Source: DATFJT01 sp965230755
GTDB taxonomy: Bacteria > Bacteroidota > Bacteroidia > Chitinophagales > Saprospiraceae
Direction of reading: 5' to 3'
Assembly (NCBI GenBank): GCA_965230755.1
Contig: CBDDLT010000024.1
Span: forward strand, 124,001 to 188,000
DNA length: 64,000 nt
The notes below the pieces were generated by a model. That model did no database searches. It was not told the origin of the DNA and worked only from the letters and a program-made list of their open reading frames with translations. How positions within the stretch are numbered: the stretch's first letter is position 1; every line of letters starts with the position of its first letter. The position numbers and the translations under genes were made by a program. This document shows, piece by piece, positions 8,147 through 17,658 of this stretch.

Positions 8147-9243
8147 TGGAGTTAAAGATTTTAGATAGCATATTATTTGGACAGCTTCGCCCTTGGTTAG
8201 AAAAGAATAGAAACGAAAAGTTTTACAGCAATAGACTTACACCTAAATTCGTAAAGCCTACGGAGCATATAGACGGTTACTTTAAAGAACTCAAATCCAT
8301 ACTTGGTAACAAGAGCGAGTTAGTTAATGACAATCCATTAGACAGGTACTTTGCTCAACCCAAGAAGGATATTGATGCTCATATCAACCAACCTTTGGTT
8401 GTGTTGAAAAAAGAAGCATTAGAACCAACCTCACAGACAGAATGGTTCTATTTCAGCCTAATTCATAACGAATCAACAAGAACGATAAATAATATTTTTC
8501 AAGCAGTATGCAGAGATATTGGAGAAGTTGACAGAGTATATATTGTCAATCGGTATAAGACCTCATTTATAGACCTACTAAAAAACATTCATACCGTATC
8601 AGCAGATGTAGCAGAAGATGATGAATTGAGTATTAGGGTACTGTCTGTATTGAAACACAATGCCATTCGCTTACTTACTGAATTACAGCTCTTATTTGAT
8701 AAGTACATTAATTCGATTCCTTCCAACAAACACCAAATCTATAAAGAGTTTCTAAAGCAAAATCCACCAGAAGGAGAATACTATAAGGAAGCAACAGAAC
8801 TAAGGCAACTCAAACGATTAGTATCAGAAGCTAAAACAGGAATCAAGTTACAACCTGCCTCAAATCCAAATGCTATTTCATTTGGCTTTAATGGTGATAC
8901 AGCAAAATTGAAATCTGTTTTAAACAGACTTGAACTTTCAGTAGAGTTGGTCAAGGATGAAACTACAAGCGATTATCTATTTGAAGTCTTAACTACAGGC
9001 GATATTGATTTGAATGGTCCTAAAATATTCTTAGGTATTAATACCAATGAGTTCAGATACATACTCGACCAAATAAAACCAAAGTTTAAAAATCTGAAAT
9101 TATCGGTCATTGAGAAGGTAGATTTATTTCGTAGCAAAGACAACCCACAAAACAACCTAAAGGCACGTACTTTATCGTCAAGCAAACCTGCCTTTGACAC
9201 AGCAAACAAAGCAACTATTGACAACATTCTCAAAGAATTATAG
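8146..9243 (+). CDS. Integrase-associated protein of unknown function (DUF6617-like)
   Basis: The 365-residue protein is mostly helical in its first 230 residues and then has a compact region (SFGFNGDTAKLKSVLNRLEL, FEVLTTGDI, IFLGINTNEFRYILDQIKPKF). From memory, this arrangement occurs in proteins encoded beside integrases in Bacteroidota mobile elements; DUF6617 is my best family guess and is not verified. It is translationally coupled to the integrase, which argues for a role in integration or its control. No catalytic motif is apparent. Confidence 0.6.
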   Translation: MELKILDSILFGQLRPWLEKNRNEKFYSNRLTPKFVKPTEHIDGYFKELKSILGNKSELVNDNPLDRYFAQPKKDIDAHINQPLVVLKKEALEPTSQTEWFYFSLIHNESTRTINNIFQAVCRDIGEVDRVYIVNRYKTSFIDLLKNIHTVSADVAEDDELSIRVLSVLKHNAIRLLTELQLLFDKYINSIPSNKHQIYKEFLKQNPPEGEYYKEATELRQLKRLVSEAKTGIKLQPASNPNAISFGFNGDTAKLKSVLNRLELSVELVKDETTSDYLFEVLTTGDIDLNGPKIFLGINTNEFRYILDQIKPKFKNLKLSVIEKVDLFRSKDNPQNNLKARTLSSSKPAFDTANKATIDNILKEL

Positions 9244-9251
9244 AAAAGAAC

Positions 9252-9281
9252 ATTGGTATCATTGGTATATACCATTGGTAT
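9252..9281 (+). promoter_or_regulatory. Direct repeats with a 12-bp palindrome, probable operator
   Basis: ATTGGTAT occurs at 9252, 9261 and 9274, with the perfect palindrome TGGTATATACCA at 9263-9274. It lies in the 120-nt gap upstream of the two helix-turn-helix genes. Confidence 0.5.
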
Positions 9282-9308
9282 ATTAATAGCTCAATGATTA
9301 TCAGGTAG

Positions 9309-9361
9309 TTACGAGATTATTTAGCGGTCAGAAACGATTGTTAAACATAAAAATCTCGTAA
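9309..9361 (+). promoter_or_regulatory. 10-bp inverted repeat ending at a start codon
   Basis: TTACGAGATT (9309-9318) and AATCTCGTAA (9352-9361) are perfect inverted repeats flanking 33 nt; the downstream ATG is at 9363. The site could form an mRNA hairpin occluding initiation or be an operator. Confidence 0.45.
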
Positions 9362-9362
9362 A

Positions 9363-9665
9363 ATGAGTACAGAAAATTTAATCTTAGAAAGGCTCTCACA
9401 GATAGAGCAGAAAATTGATGAGCAAGCACTACTAAAAAAAGAAGTTCTCAACTTCAATGATGCTTGCAAGTATTTAGATATAAGTGCTTCTCACTTATAC
9501 AAACTCACCTCTCAAAAGTTGATTCCACACTTCTGCCCACAGGGCAAGAAGTTGTATTTCAATCGCCAAGAATTGGATGACTGGTTAATGCGTAATCGTC
9601 AGTCTGCGACAGACGAAATAGAAAAGGAAGCAGCAAACTATATCATTAAAAATAAAAGGAAATAG
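9363..9665 (+). CDS. Helix-turn-helix DNA-binding protein (excisionase/HTH_17 type)
   Basis: The 100-residue protein has an N-terminal coiled coil (ERLSQIEQKIDEQALLKKE) and then a winged helix (NFNDACKYLDISASHLYKLTSQKLIPHFCPQGKKLYFNRQELDDWL). Such proteins occur in pairs in Bacteroidota mobile elements ahead of the primase-like gene and act as excision or mobilisation regulators in studied cases. The second copy starts 3 nt later. Confidence 0.8.
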   Translation: MSTENLILERLSQIEQKIDEQALLKKEVLNFNDACKYLDISASHLYKLTSQKLIPHFCPQGKKLYFNRQELDDWLMRNRQSATDEIEKEAANYIIKNKRK

Positions 9666-9667
9666 GT

Positions 9668-9946
9668 ATGGGTTTCTACAATCCAATAGACGAAAAGTTG
9701 GAGCAGATAGAAGACCGTCTTGATGATATGCTTCTAATGCTCAAAGACAAGCAAAGGACAAATCCTGAGCAAGTCTTTTTTGACAACCAAGAGTTCCTGC
9801 AAGTAATGAATATCAGTAAGCGTACCGCCCAGTATTGGCGAGATAGCGGACAGATTGGCTTTTGCCAAATCGGTCATAAAATCTACTACCGCTTATCAGA
9901 CATTCTCAACCTACTTGATAAGAACTATAAAACACCAGTTCAATAA
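9668..9946 (+). CDS. Second helix-turn-helix DNA-binding protein (HTH_17 type)
   Basis: The 92-residue protein has an N-terminal heptad region (EKLEQIEDRLDDMLLMLKDK) and then a winged helix (FLQVMNISKRTAQYWRDSGQIGFCQIGHKIYYRLSDILNLL). It shares the architecture of the preceding gene with low identity. The shared coiled coil suggests the two proteins may pair. A role in control of excision or of the primase gene downstream is inferred from position. Confidence 0.8.
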   Translation: MGFYNPIDEKLEQIEDRLDDMLLMLKDKQRTNPEQVFFDNQEFLQVMNISKRTAQYWRDSGQIGFCQIGHKIYYRLSDILNLLDKNYKTPVQ

Positions 9947-9971
9947 TGTTTCAATTCAAATTTTTTAGATA

Positions 9972-12212
9972 ATGGCTTCTTCAACAATATTCAAAAACTT
10001 CAATCAGCCGATTGAAAGTAAATCCCTTCTACTAATCACAAAAGACATAGCAGAAGGCAAATACAAAGACTTAATAGACCCTATCCGAATGGCTCTTGGA
10101 ATGGGTAAACCTGACCGGGTAGATAAATTCAAACGAGAGCTTCCAGCCTTCACACCTTCAGGCACTTTTGACGGTGGTCGGAAAATGGAATACCTTAAAA
10201 TGTACAGCGGCTTTGTTCACTTAGATTTTGATAAGCTCACACCTGATGAATTGGCTAAAGCCAAATCACAGGTTTGTGAAATGCCTACCACTTTTGCTTG
10301 TTTCACAAGCCCAAGCGGTAACGGCTTCAAAGTATTTATAGAAGTGGATACCACAGCAGAACACCACAGTATAGCTTACAAGCAAGTACAAGAGCATTAT
10401 GAGCAAGTATTAGGTATAGAAGCAGACCCAAAGTGTAAAGACATTACAAGGCTCTGTTTCGTGTCTTACGACACAGAAACCTATCGCAATATTCAGAATG
10501 AAAAATTCAAAGTGCAATTACCACCAGATACATTGCTCATTGATGCCTCACCACCAACTAAACCACAACCACCTCAGCAGGATGAAAACAACCCATTCAT
10601 TCAAACACAGTTTGATGATTGTGTAGCGTTTACAGAAAACAAAATCAGCTATATAGAAGGCAGTAGAAACAATTTTATTTATGCCTTAGCTTGTAACTGT
10701 AACCGTAAAGGAATACCCTATGATGATGCTCTAATGCTGATTAAAAATAGATATGACTTGAAAGAGTTTGAAATCAATGCTTCGGTAAAAAGTGCTTACA
10801 ATCATAATGCTACTCAATTTGGGTCTTATAAAACGGTAATGCCTAAGAGAGAAAACAGCACGGAAAACGATACAGACTATCTTAAATCTACACCTACCTA
10901 TAATGATGAAATATTTGATGTGCTACCCGATATTCTAAGACAGGGAGCAGAAGCATTTACAGACATTAGAGAAAGAGATGTTTTTCTTACTGGAGCAATA
11001 GCCATTCTTAGCGGATGCTTACCAAACGTATCAGGCGAATATTCCAGAGAAACCGTATATCCTAATCTATTTGCTTTTATCATAGCACCGGCTGCAAGTG
11101 GTAAAGGAGCATTGAAGTTTGCCAAGAAATTAGGCGACAAACACCAAGATTTTCTTATCGAAACCAATAAGGCAGCTCAACAACAATATGATGCGGAAAT
11201 GTCAGATTTCAAAGCCATACAACGGGATAGAAAAAAAGGCGAAACAGTAGATACAGAAGAACCCGAAAAACCACCTTTCAAAGTAGCATTCATTCCTGCC
11301 AATAGTAGTTATGCCAAAATATTACAACACATACAGCAGAATGAAGGCACAGGAATCATTTGTGAAACAGAAGCCGATAGTATGGGCAATGTCTTAAAAC
11401 ACGAATGGGGCGGTTATTCTGATATGTTACGTAAAGCTTTCCACCACGAGACGATTAGTCTTTCACGAAAGACCAATGACGAATACATCTCTATCAAAGA
11501 ACCTAAAATATCAATAGCATTATCAGGTACACCAGGACAAGTAAGCAATTTGATTTCCTCAGCAGAAGATGGCTTATTCAGTAGATTTATTTTCTATGCC
11601 TTTAAGGTAGAACAGCTATGGAGAGATGTGTCGCCTTACGGCAACACTATCAATCTCAATGAGCATTTCAATGCTCTTTCAGAGCATACCTTTCAGATGA
11701 TTCAGTTCTTTGAGCAGTCACCAACCTTAATTATTCTCTCACCAGACCAATGGCAAGCCTTGAATAATGTAGGTCAAAAGTGGCTAACAGAAATCACCTT
11801 ATTTACTTCTGATGAAGCTGGAAGCGTAGCCAAGCGATTAGGTATTATCCTTTACAGATTGGCAATGATATTTACAGCCTTACGAAAGTTTGAAAATGGA
11901 GAAGCTACCAAAGAAGTAATGTGTACGGATGAAGATTTTGAGATAGCGTTAAATATAGCCAACACCTTTATAGAGCATAGCAAACTGATGTTTAACAACT
12001 TGCCTAAGCAAGAAACACAGCTGCCATTTAAAGGGGCTAACAAGCAGGAGTTCTTTCAAGCATTACCTATAAAGTTCAAAAGAGAAGAAGCCATAACCAT
12101 TGCACAGAAGTACAGTATCAAACCACGTACAGCCGATAATCTTCTCAAAAAATTGGTAGAACAAGGTTTTCTTACGCAACCTGATTACGGTATCTATATG
12201 AAAAGCTCGTAG
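9972..12212 (+). CDS. BT4734/VirE-N plus DUF3987 primase/helicase-like protein
   Basis: In this 746-residue protein, residues 1-170 match the VirE N-terminal/BT4734-like domain (FTPSGTFDGGRKMEYLKMYSGFVHLDFD; TSPSGNGFKVFIEVD). A primase C-terminal-like linker follows, and from about residue 300 a DUF3987 helicase-like domain with a P-loop-like APAASGKGALKF, then ICETEADSMGN and KISIALSGTPGQV. The family is common on Bacteroidota plasmids and integrative elements and is thought to act in element replication. The gap to the flanking genes is short on the 5' side (25 nt). Confidence 0.8.
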   Translation: MASSTIFKNFNQPIESKSLLLITKDIAEGKYKDLIDPIRMALGMGKPDRVDKFKRELPAFTPSGTFDGGRKMEYLKMYSGFVHLDFDKLTPDELAKAKSQVCEMPTTFACFTSPSGNGFKVFIEVDTTAEHHSIAYKQVQEHYEQVLGIEADPKCKDITRLCFVSYDTETYRNIQNEKFKVQLPPDTLLIDASPPTKPQPPQQDENNPFIQTQFDDCVAFTENKISYIEGSRNNFIYALACNCNRKGIPYDDALMLIKNRYDLKEFEINASVKSAYNHNATQFGSYKTVMPKRENSTENDTDYLKSTPTYNDEIFDVLPDILRQGAEAFTDIRERDVFLTGAIAILSGCLPNVSGEYSRETVYPNLFAFIIAPAASGKGALKFAKKLGDKHQDFLIETNKAAQQQYDAEMSDFKAIQRDRKKGETVDTEEPEKPPFKVAFIPANSSYAKILQHIQQNEGTGIICETEADSMGNVLKHEWGGYSDMLRKAFHHETISLSRKTNDEYISIKEPKISIALSGTPGQVSNLISSAEDGLFSRFIFYAFKVEQLWRDVSPYGNTINLNEHFNALSEHTFQMIQFFEQSPTLIILSPDQWQALNNVGQKWLTEITLFTSDEAGSVAKRLGIILYRLAMIFTALRKFENGEATKEVMCTDEDFEIALNIANTFIEHSKLMFNNLPKQETQLPFKGANKQEFFQALPIKFKREEAITIAQKYSIKPRTADNLLKKLVEQGFLTQPDYGIYMKSS

Positions 12213-12263
12213 GCTATTCAGATTTGTTCATATGTAATTTGTCATATTTTCTTTTGTTTTCTT

Positions 12264-12271
12264 TACATTTG
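12264..12271 (+). promoter_or_regulatory. Probable promoter -7 box of the restriction/Argonaute operon
   Basis: TACATTTG fits the Bacteroidota TAnnTTTG -7 consensus. A TTG 22 bp upstream (12239-12241) could be the -33 element, though slightly distant. The regulator ATG is 29 nt downstream. Confidence 0.45.
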
Positions 12272-12299
12272 TCATTATTTGTCAAGTCATAAAGAAACA

Positions 12300-12596
12300 A
12301 TGAATAAGTTTGGAGATTTAATAAGGACCAAAAGAGAAGAGCAAGAAATGTTACAAAGACACCTTGCAGCCCAACTCGATATTGACACTGCACAACTTAG
12401 CAAAATGGAAAGGGGCGAACGTACAGCTCGTAAGGAACACGTCTCTATGCTCATTAAAATTCTAAAACTGGACAAAGAAAATGCCCTGTCTCTTTGGTTA
12501 GCAGACCAAGTATACACATTGGTAGCAGATGAAGAACAAGCCTTAAACGCCTTAAAAGTTGCCGAACAAGAAGTAAAATATTTAAGAAAAAAATAG
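12300..12596 (+). CDS. XRE-family transcriptional regulator of the restriction operon
   Basis: The 98-residue protein from ATG 12300 has a Cro/CI helix-turn-helix (FGDLIRTKREEQEMLQRHLAAQLDIDTAQLSKMERGERTARKEHV) and a helical tail that may dimerise. Xre proteins ahead of restriction-modification genes act as C-protein-like controllers that delay nuclease expression. The methyltransferase starts 4 nt after its stop. A TTG at 12279 could extend the frame by 7 residues, but the ATG matches the family start better. Confidence 0.85.
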   Translation: MNKFGDLIRTKREEQEMLQRHLAAQLDIDTAQLSKMERGERTARKEHVSMLIKILKLDKENALSLWLADQVYTLVADEEQALNALKVAEQEVKYLRKK

Positions 12597-12600
12597 CCGT

Positions 12601-14262
12601 ATGCCAACTATACAATTCAAAGGAAAAAACATAATCTGGAATCACCACCTAAGTGTGCCATACCACACCTTAGAAGAAGTAGAAGACCTACATTTTCAAC
12701 CAGAAAAAGCAGATGGCAATATTATAGTAGAAGGCGATAACCTCATAGCTCTTAAAGCCCTACTACCACAATATGCAGGTAAAGTAAAATGTATCTATAT
12801 AGACCCACCTTATAATACAGGTAAAGGAAATGGTATTTGGACTTATAATGACAACGTAAATAGCCCTCTAATAAGAAAATGGCTCGGTAAAGAAGTTGAT
12901 GAAAATGACCTTACAAAGTCTGATAAATGGCTATGTATGATGACACCTCGTCTAAAATTACTTCGAGAATTATTAGCTGATGATGGTTTGATTTTTATCT
13001 CAATTGATGATTATGAAATTAACAATTGCAGGTCTTTATGTGATGATGTGTTTTACTCTGAGAATAGACTTGCCAACATTGTATGGGACTTGGGCACAGG
13101 AACAAGTGCTGGACATTTTACCCGTGCTCACGAGTATATTTTGTGTTATGCAAAAGATAAATCACTTATTCCAAACTTTTCAGGTGGAAGCGGAATAATA
13201 GATGAAAGGGCAGTTAAAAAAATCAGTGTTAAGAATAAAAAAAGTGTCTATAAATTTAGTGCAGGTACAAAATGGGAAGCGGAAGATGGTCTCTAATTAG
13301 AAGGTTCTTGGGGCGGAAATGAAACCCTTACATTGATTTCTGGTCGAATGGTTTGCGAAAATCAGATGTTAAAATATGACGTAGAACTTGAAGCTGGGTA
13401 TACACAAAAAGACCAAATGGATAGTTTTTTCAATGGATATGAAACCTTCGATAGTAAAGGACAAAAAGTTGTTGAATTTTATTTTAGAGATAATGGTAAA
13501 ATATACAGTAGAAAGGATAGGTCTGTTATAAATCCCCCAACAGTTATTAGAAGTATTGCCAGTACAAAAACTGGTACAGCTGAATTAAAAAGCTTATTTG
13601 GTAAAGAAGTCTTTGATTTTCCGAAATCCACGAAATTGTTGAAGGAGATATTTAATTATGCTTTGAAGGAAAATGACATTATCCTCGATTCCTTTGCAGG
13701 CTCTGGTACTACTATGCACGCAGTCAATGAGCTGAATACTGAAGATGGCGGTAATCGCAAATGTATTCTCGTACAAATGACAGAAGAAAGTGAGCAAGAG
13801 CCTAACAAAAACATAGCCAAAGACATAACAAGAGAACGTAACAAATTGGCAATAGAAAAATATGGCTACGATACAGGCTTTAAATACTACCGTGTTGGTA
13901 ACGCCATAGACCCAGATGCTATGTTAGATGGGGAGTTGCCCAACTATGCAGAGTTTGCAAAGTATGTATATTATCTCGGTACAGGTGAGCATTTAGCAGA
14001 TGCAGGTAAGATAGAACAAGCCACTCACTTTGTAGGTACTCACGGTCCTAAAAACTTTTACCTAATCTACGAGCAAGATTTTGATACGTTAAGCCGTCTT
14101 GCACTTAACCTACATATAGCAGAAGAAATTATAGCTCACTCACAAGGTAAACGTATAGTAGTGTATGCCCCAGCTTGCTTCTTAGACAATGAATACTTAG
14201 AAGAAAAGCAAATTGAGTATGTATCTATCCCTTATAACCTTTTTGAAAAATCAGAAGAATGA
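12601..14262 (+). pseudogene. Type III restriction-modification methyltransferase (Mod), interrupted by an in-frame stop
   Basis: This is a beta-class adenine-N6 methyltransferase. The upstream half has catalytic motif IV (YIDPPYNTGKG) and the downstream half the SAM-binding motif I (DSFAGSGTTMHAV), the order expected for Mod. Codon 232, at 13294-13296, is TAA. The frame on both sides is the same, and translation continues through GTKWEAEDGL-stop-LEGSWGGNETLTLISGRM, so one base substitution explains the break. The stop lies in the target-recognition region between the motifs. Restart at TTG 13333 could give a 309-residue C-terminal half. Genuine mutation, split enzyme, phase-variable state or sequence error cannot be told apart here. 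The 3' end overlaps dinD (ATGA). Confidence 0.88.
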
Positions 14263-15113
14263 AATCAGAAGTAATACAGTCATTAACCCAAAATTTTGAA
14301 GATTATACCAACACTACAGATAGTGGTGTAGAGTTCTGGTTTGCAAGAGATTTGCAGCACCTATTAGGCTATACAAAGTGGGATAATTTTGCCAAAGTAC
14401 TTAACAAAGCTAAGTCAGCTTGTGAAGTAAGCGGAAATGATATAGACGACCATTTTGCTGAAGTCGGGAAAATGGTCAGTTTAGGTTCGGGTTCTCAGAG
14501 AGAAATACAAGACTTTATGCTCACAAGATATGCTTGTTATCTCGTAGCTCAAAATGGAGACCCAAAGAAAGAAGCCATAGCCTTTGCTCAAAACTACTTT
14601 GCTATTCAAACTCGCAAATTTGAGATAATAGAACAACGTATCAAAGATTGGGAAAGACTGCAAGCAAGGAGCAAACTATCATTATCAGAGAAAGAACTGA
14701 GTAGCCTTATTTACGAAAAAACAGGCAATGACCGTGATTTCGGAATGATAAGAAGCAAAGGAGATAGAGCATTATTTGGTGGTAATACTACCCAACAAAT
14801 GAAAAAGAGATTGGGTATTTCTAAGAATAGACCATTAGCAGATTTTCTTCCTGCCATTACCATAAAGGCTAAAGATTTTGCTACAGAGATTACCATATTC
14901 AATACCAAAGAAAAAGACCTTGCTACAGAGAGAAGTATCTCAGCAGAACATATTACTAATAATAGGTCAGTTAGAAAAATACTATTAGACAGGGGTATTG
15001 TACCCGAAAATCTTCCACCAGAAGAAGATATTAAAAAGTTAGAACGTAGGGTAAAGTCAGAAGAAAAGAAATTAGGCAAGAATCCCAAATCTCTAAAAGA
15101 TAAAGAAGAATAG
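14259..15113 (+). CDS. dinD: DinD-like protein (DNA damage-inducible protein D family, BRO/KilA-N type)
   Basis: The 284-residue protein has an N-terminal BRO-like domain (VEFWFARDLQHLLGYTKWDNFAKVLNKAK) and then the DinD core (FMLTRYACYLVAQNGDPKKEAIAFAQNYFAIQTRKFE; SKGDRALFGGNTTQQMKKRLGI). A lysine-rich helical tail follows. E. coli DinD disassembles RecA filaments. Its place between mod and res, with a 4-nt overlap and a 3-nt gap, makes it a co-expressed part of the operon. From family knowledge, DinD genes do occur inside restriction loci. The idea that it limits RecA action on cleaved DNA is inference. Confidence 0.85.
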   Translation: MKSEVIQSLTQNFEDYTNTTDSGVEFWFARDLQHLLGYTKWDNFAKVLNKAKSACEVSGNDIDDHFAEVGKMVSLGSGSQREIQDFMLTRYACYLVAQNGDPKKEAIAFAQNYFAIQTRKFEIIEQRIKDWERLQARSKLSLSEKELSSLIYEKTGNDRDFGMIRSKGDRALFGGNTTQQMKKRLGISKNRPLADFLPAITIKAKDFATEITIFNTKEKDLATERSISAEHITNNRSVRKILLDRGIVPENLPPEEDIKKLERRVKSEEKKLGKNPKSLKDKEE

Positions 15114-15116
15114 CCT

Positions 15117-17654
15117 ATGTACTTAAAGAAATATCAACAAAGAGTAGTCAGTGAGATAAAGCAATTCTTCACAGCGGCATTAGCCAAAAAGAATGAGTTT
15201 GCTACTATTGTACAAGCTATTCCAGAAGCTCAAAGAGAAGTTGTAGCAGCAAGTATGAACTATGTTGAAAGTGCCTTTCAACAGCTCAATTTACCCTATT
15301 CAGATAATTGTAAAAATGGATTAAACAAATACTATCCTCGTTTCAATCTTAAAGTGCCTACAGGTGGTGGTAAAACCATTTTAGCAGTAGAAGCTATCAA
15401 AGAGTATCAATCTGTTTTTGCTCAACGCAAAACAGGTTTAGTAGTGTGGATTGTACCCAAAGAAATCATTTATAAACAAACCGTACAAAGGCTAAGAGAT
15501 AAAGGTCACCCATACCGTCAGTTATTAGACCAGGCAAGTGGTGGTAGAACGATAATTGCAGAAAAAGGTCAGAAACTAAGCAAGCAAGATATTGAAGAAA
15601 ACTTAGTGGTACTGTTTATAATGGCTCAATCAGTCAATAGAAAAAACAGTACAGAAGCCTTGAAGGTGTTTAAAGATAGTGGCGGTTTTGACAGTTTCTT
15701 TCCACAAGACAATAGATATGATTTACACTACCAATGGTTACAAGAAGTACCCAATTTAGATGTGATGTGGAACAATGGCGAACAAGCACAACTCATTACA
15801 AGTTTGGGAAATGCAGTAAGAGTATCAAAGCCATTTATAATCATAGATGAATTTCATAAAGTATTTACACCTACAGCCAAAGCAACTATAGACAATCTCA
15901 ATCCCGAAATGATTTTGGGGCTATCTGCCACACCAAAGCAAGGTATGAATAACCTCACTACGGTTACAGGTTTAGAACTCAAAGAAGAAGAGATGGTAAA
16001 GTTAGACTTGCATATCATACCACCTGCAAGTGCAGCTGATGATGATTGGAAAGCTATGTTGCAAAACATAACCGAAAAAAGACAAGACCTTGAAGATAAA
16101 GCCATAGCCTTCAGACAAGAAACAGGGCAGTACATTAGACCAATAGCCTTAATACAATGTGAACGTACAGGAAAAGACCAAAGGGGAAAAGGCTTTGTTC
16201 ATAGTGAAGATGTAAAAGAACATTTGATTGATGAAGGCATTAATCCAAATGAGATAGCTATTAAGTCGAGCAGTAAAAATGATATTGAAGATATAGACTT
16301 GTTTTCAAGAGAATGTCCTATTCGTTTTATCATAACTCGTGATGCTTTAAGTGAAGGTTGGGATTGTTCATTTGCCTATGTATTAGGCGTTATTCCTAAT
16401 GTTAATTCCAATACTGGAGTTACTCAACTTATCGGTAGAATTTTAAGACAGCCACGAGCAAAGAAAACTGGAATAAAGGATTTAGACGAAAGTTATGTGT
16501 ACTACAGCAAGGGAGCAACGAATGAGCTTTTAAACAAGGTGGTAAAAGGCTTTGAAGAAGAAGGATTAGGAGACTTAGTTACTCAAATGCAAGTTCAAAA
16601 CAATACAGATGTCAATCCTAAGAAGAAAGTCAAAATAAAAGATCAGTTCAAAAAGTTTGAGTATGCCTTTTATTTACCTATTTGGGTAATGGTAGATGCT
16701 GATAATGAGAGCTATCGTAAATTCAATTATGCCATTGATATAAAACAGCATATCAGTTTTGATACCCTTTCACTTTCAGATGAATTAATCAATCAAATCA
16801 AAAACTCATTAAGTAAACAAAGTAATGTACAGAAAACTTTTAGTGTTACCATAGATGAAACAAGTAGCATTACACCAGTAGCAGAAACAATTAGCAACTC
16901 ATACTATGCTAAAATCAATACAGGGTATCTATCAAGAAGATTAGGAGAATATATCGAGAATGCGTTTTTAGCTCGCAAGAAAGCCAATGAATGGATTGAA
17001 GTATTAAAGGATAAAATAGGAGAAGATGATTTGGCTAAGTATTTCAGTTTTATAGCAGCTCAATTAGCAAAATATACAGAAGAGCATAAACAAGCTGAAG
17101 AAGAAAGACTATTTGCAGAATATCTTGAGAATGATAAAATCAAATTAGCGGTAACAGATGATAAAAGCATTGGTTTTAGAGTACCAGAGACAGATACAAT
17201 TACCGTTAGCCGTTTCCCTTCTAACTACAATTACAACCTCTATGAAGATATTGATTTCGATACTTTAAATGGTTTAGAGAAAGATGTAATCGGTATCATT
17301 GAAAAACAGGAAACCATACTTTTTTGGTTTAGAAATAGAGTTGCTAATGGTTGGTACGCTATTCAAGGTTGGAGAGAAAATAAAATCCGTCCAGACTTTG
17401 TAGTGGCTAAAAAGAAAGATGATGATAAAGTAGAGATAGTTTACTTAATGGAGAGTAAAGGTGAGCACCTATTAGGTAATAATGACACCACCTATAAGAA
17501 CAGTGTATTTGAAAAAATGACCGAACAACACAAGAAGGGAAAAATGGTTGCTTATCAAACTGAACTTCCTTTGGGAGTTCTTAATGAAGATGTGGAAGCA
17601 TACTTAATTGAAGGCGGTAAAGAAGAACAACAAATTAGAGAATTAATGAAGTAA
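15117..17654 (+). CDS. Type III restriction endonuclease subunit (Res), DEAD/DEAH helicase-nuclease
   Basis: The 845-residue protein has superfamily 2 helicase motifs: KVPTGGGKT (Walker A), IIDEFHK (motif II, DEFH variant), LSATPK (III) and QLIGRILRQPR (VI). Near the C-terminus a PD-(D/E)XK-type nuclease motif is visible as RPDFVVA...YLMESKGEHL. All key residues appear intact, in contrast to the broken Mod. Type III Res cuts only in complex with Mod, so Res alone should be inactive unless the Mod halves assemble. The Argonaute gene starts 4 nt downstream. Confidence 0.92.
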   Translation: MYLKKYQQRVVSEIKQFFTAALAKKNEFATIVQAIPEAQREVVAASMNYVESAFQQLNLPYSDNCKNGLNKYYPRFNLKVPTGGGKTILAVEAIKEYQSVFAQRKTGLVVWIVPKEIIYKQTVQRLRDKGHPYRQLLDQASGGRTIIAEKGQKLSKQDIEENLVVLFIMAQSVNRKNSTEALKVFKDSGGFDSFFPQDNRYDLHYQWLQEVPNLDVMWNNGEQAQLITSLGNAVRVSKPFIIIDEFHKVFTPTAKATIDNLNPEMILGLSATPKQGMNNLTTVTGLELKEEEMVKLDLHIIPPASAADDDWKAMLQNITEKRQDLEDKAIAFRQETGQYIRPIALIQCERTGKDQRGKGFVHSEDVKEHLIDEGINPNEIAIKSSSKNDIEDIDLFSRECPIRFIITRDALSEGWDCSFAYVLGVIPNVNSNTGVTQLIGRILRQPRAKKTGIKDLDESYVYYSKGATNELLNKVVKGFEEEGLGDLVTQMQVQNNTDVNPKKKVKIKDQFKKFEYAFYLPIWVMVDADNESYRKFNYAIDIKQHISFDTLSLSDELINQIKNSLSKQSNVQKTFSVTIDETSSITPVAETISNSYYAKINTGYLSRRLGEYIENAFLARKKANEWIEVLKDKIGEDDLAKYFSFIAAQLAKYTEEHKQAEEERLFAEYLENDKIKLAVTDDKSIGFRVPETDTITVSRFPSNYNYNLYEDIDFDTLNGLEKDVIGIIEKQETILFWFRNRVANGWYAIQGWRENKIRPDFVVAKKKDDDKVEIVYLMESKGEHLLGNNDTTYKNSVFEKMTEQHKKGKMVAYQTELPLGVLNEDVEAYLIEGGKEEQQIRELMK

Positions 17655-17658
17655 AGTT

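Noticed and set aside
12601..14262. Two independent methyltransferase genes
   Set aside because: Both halves are in the same frame separated by a single stop. Each holds only part of the motif set, so an interrupted gene is simpler.
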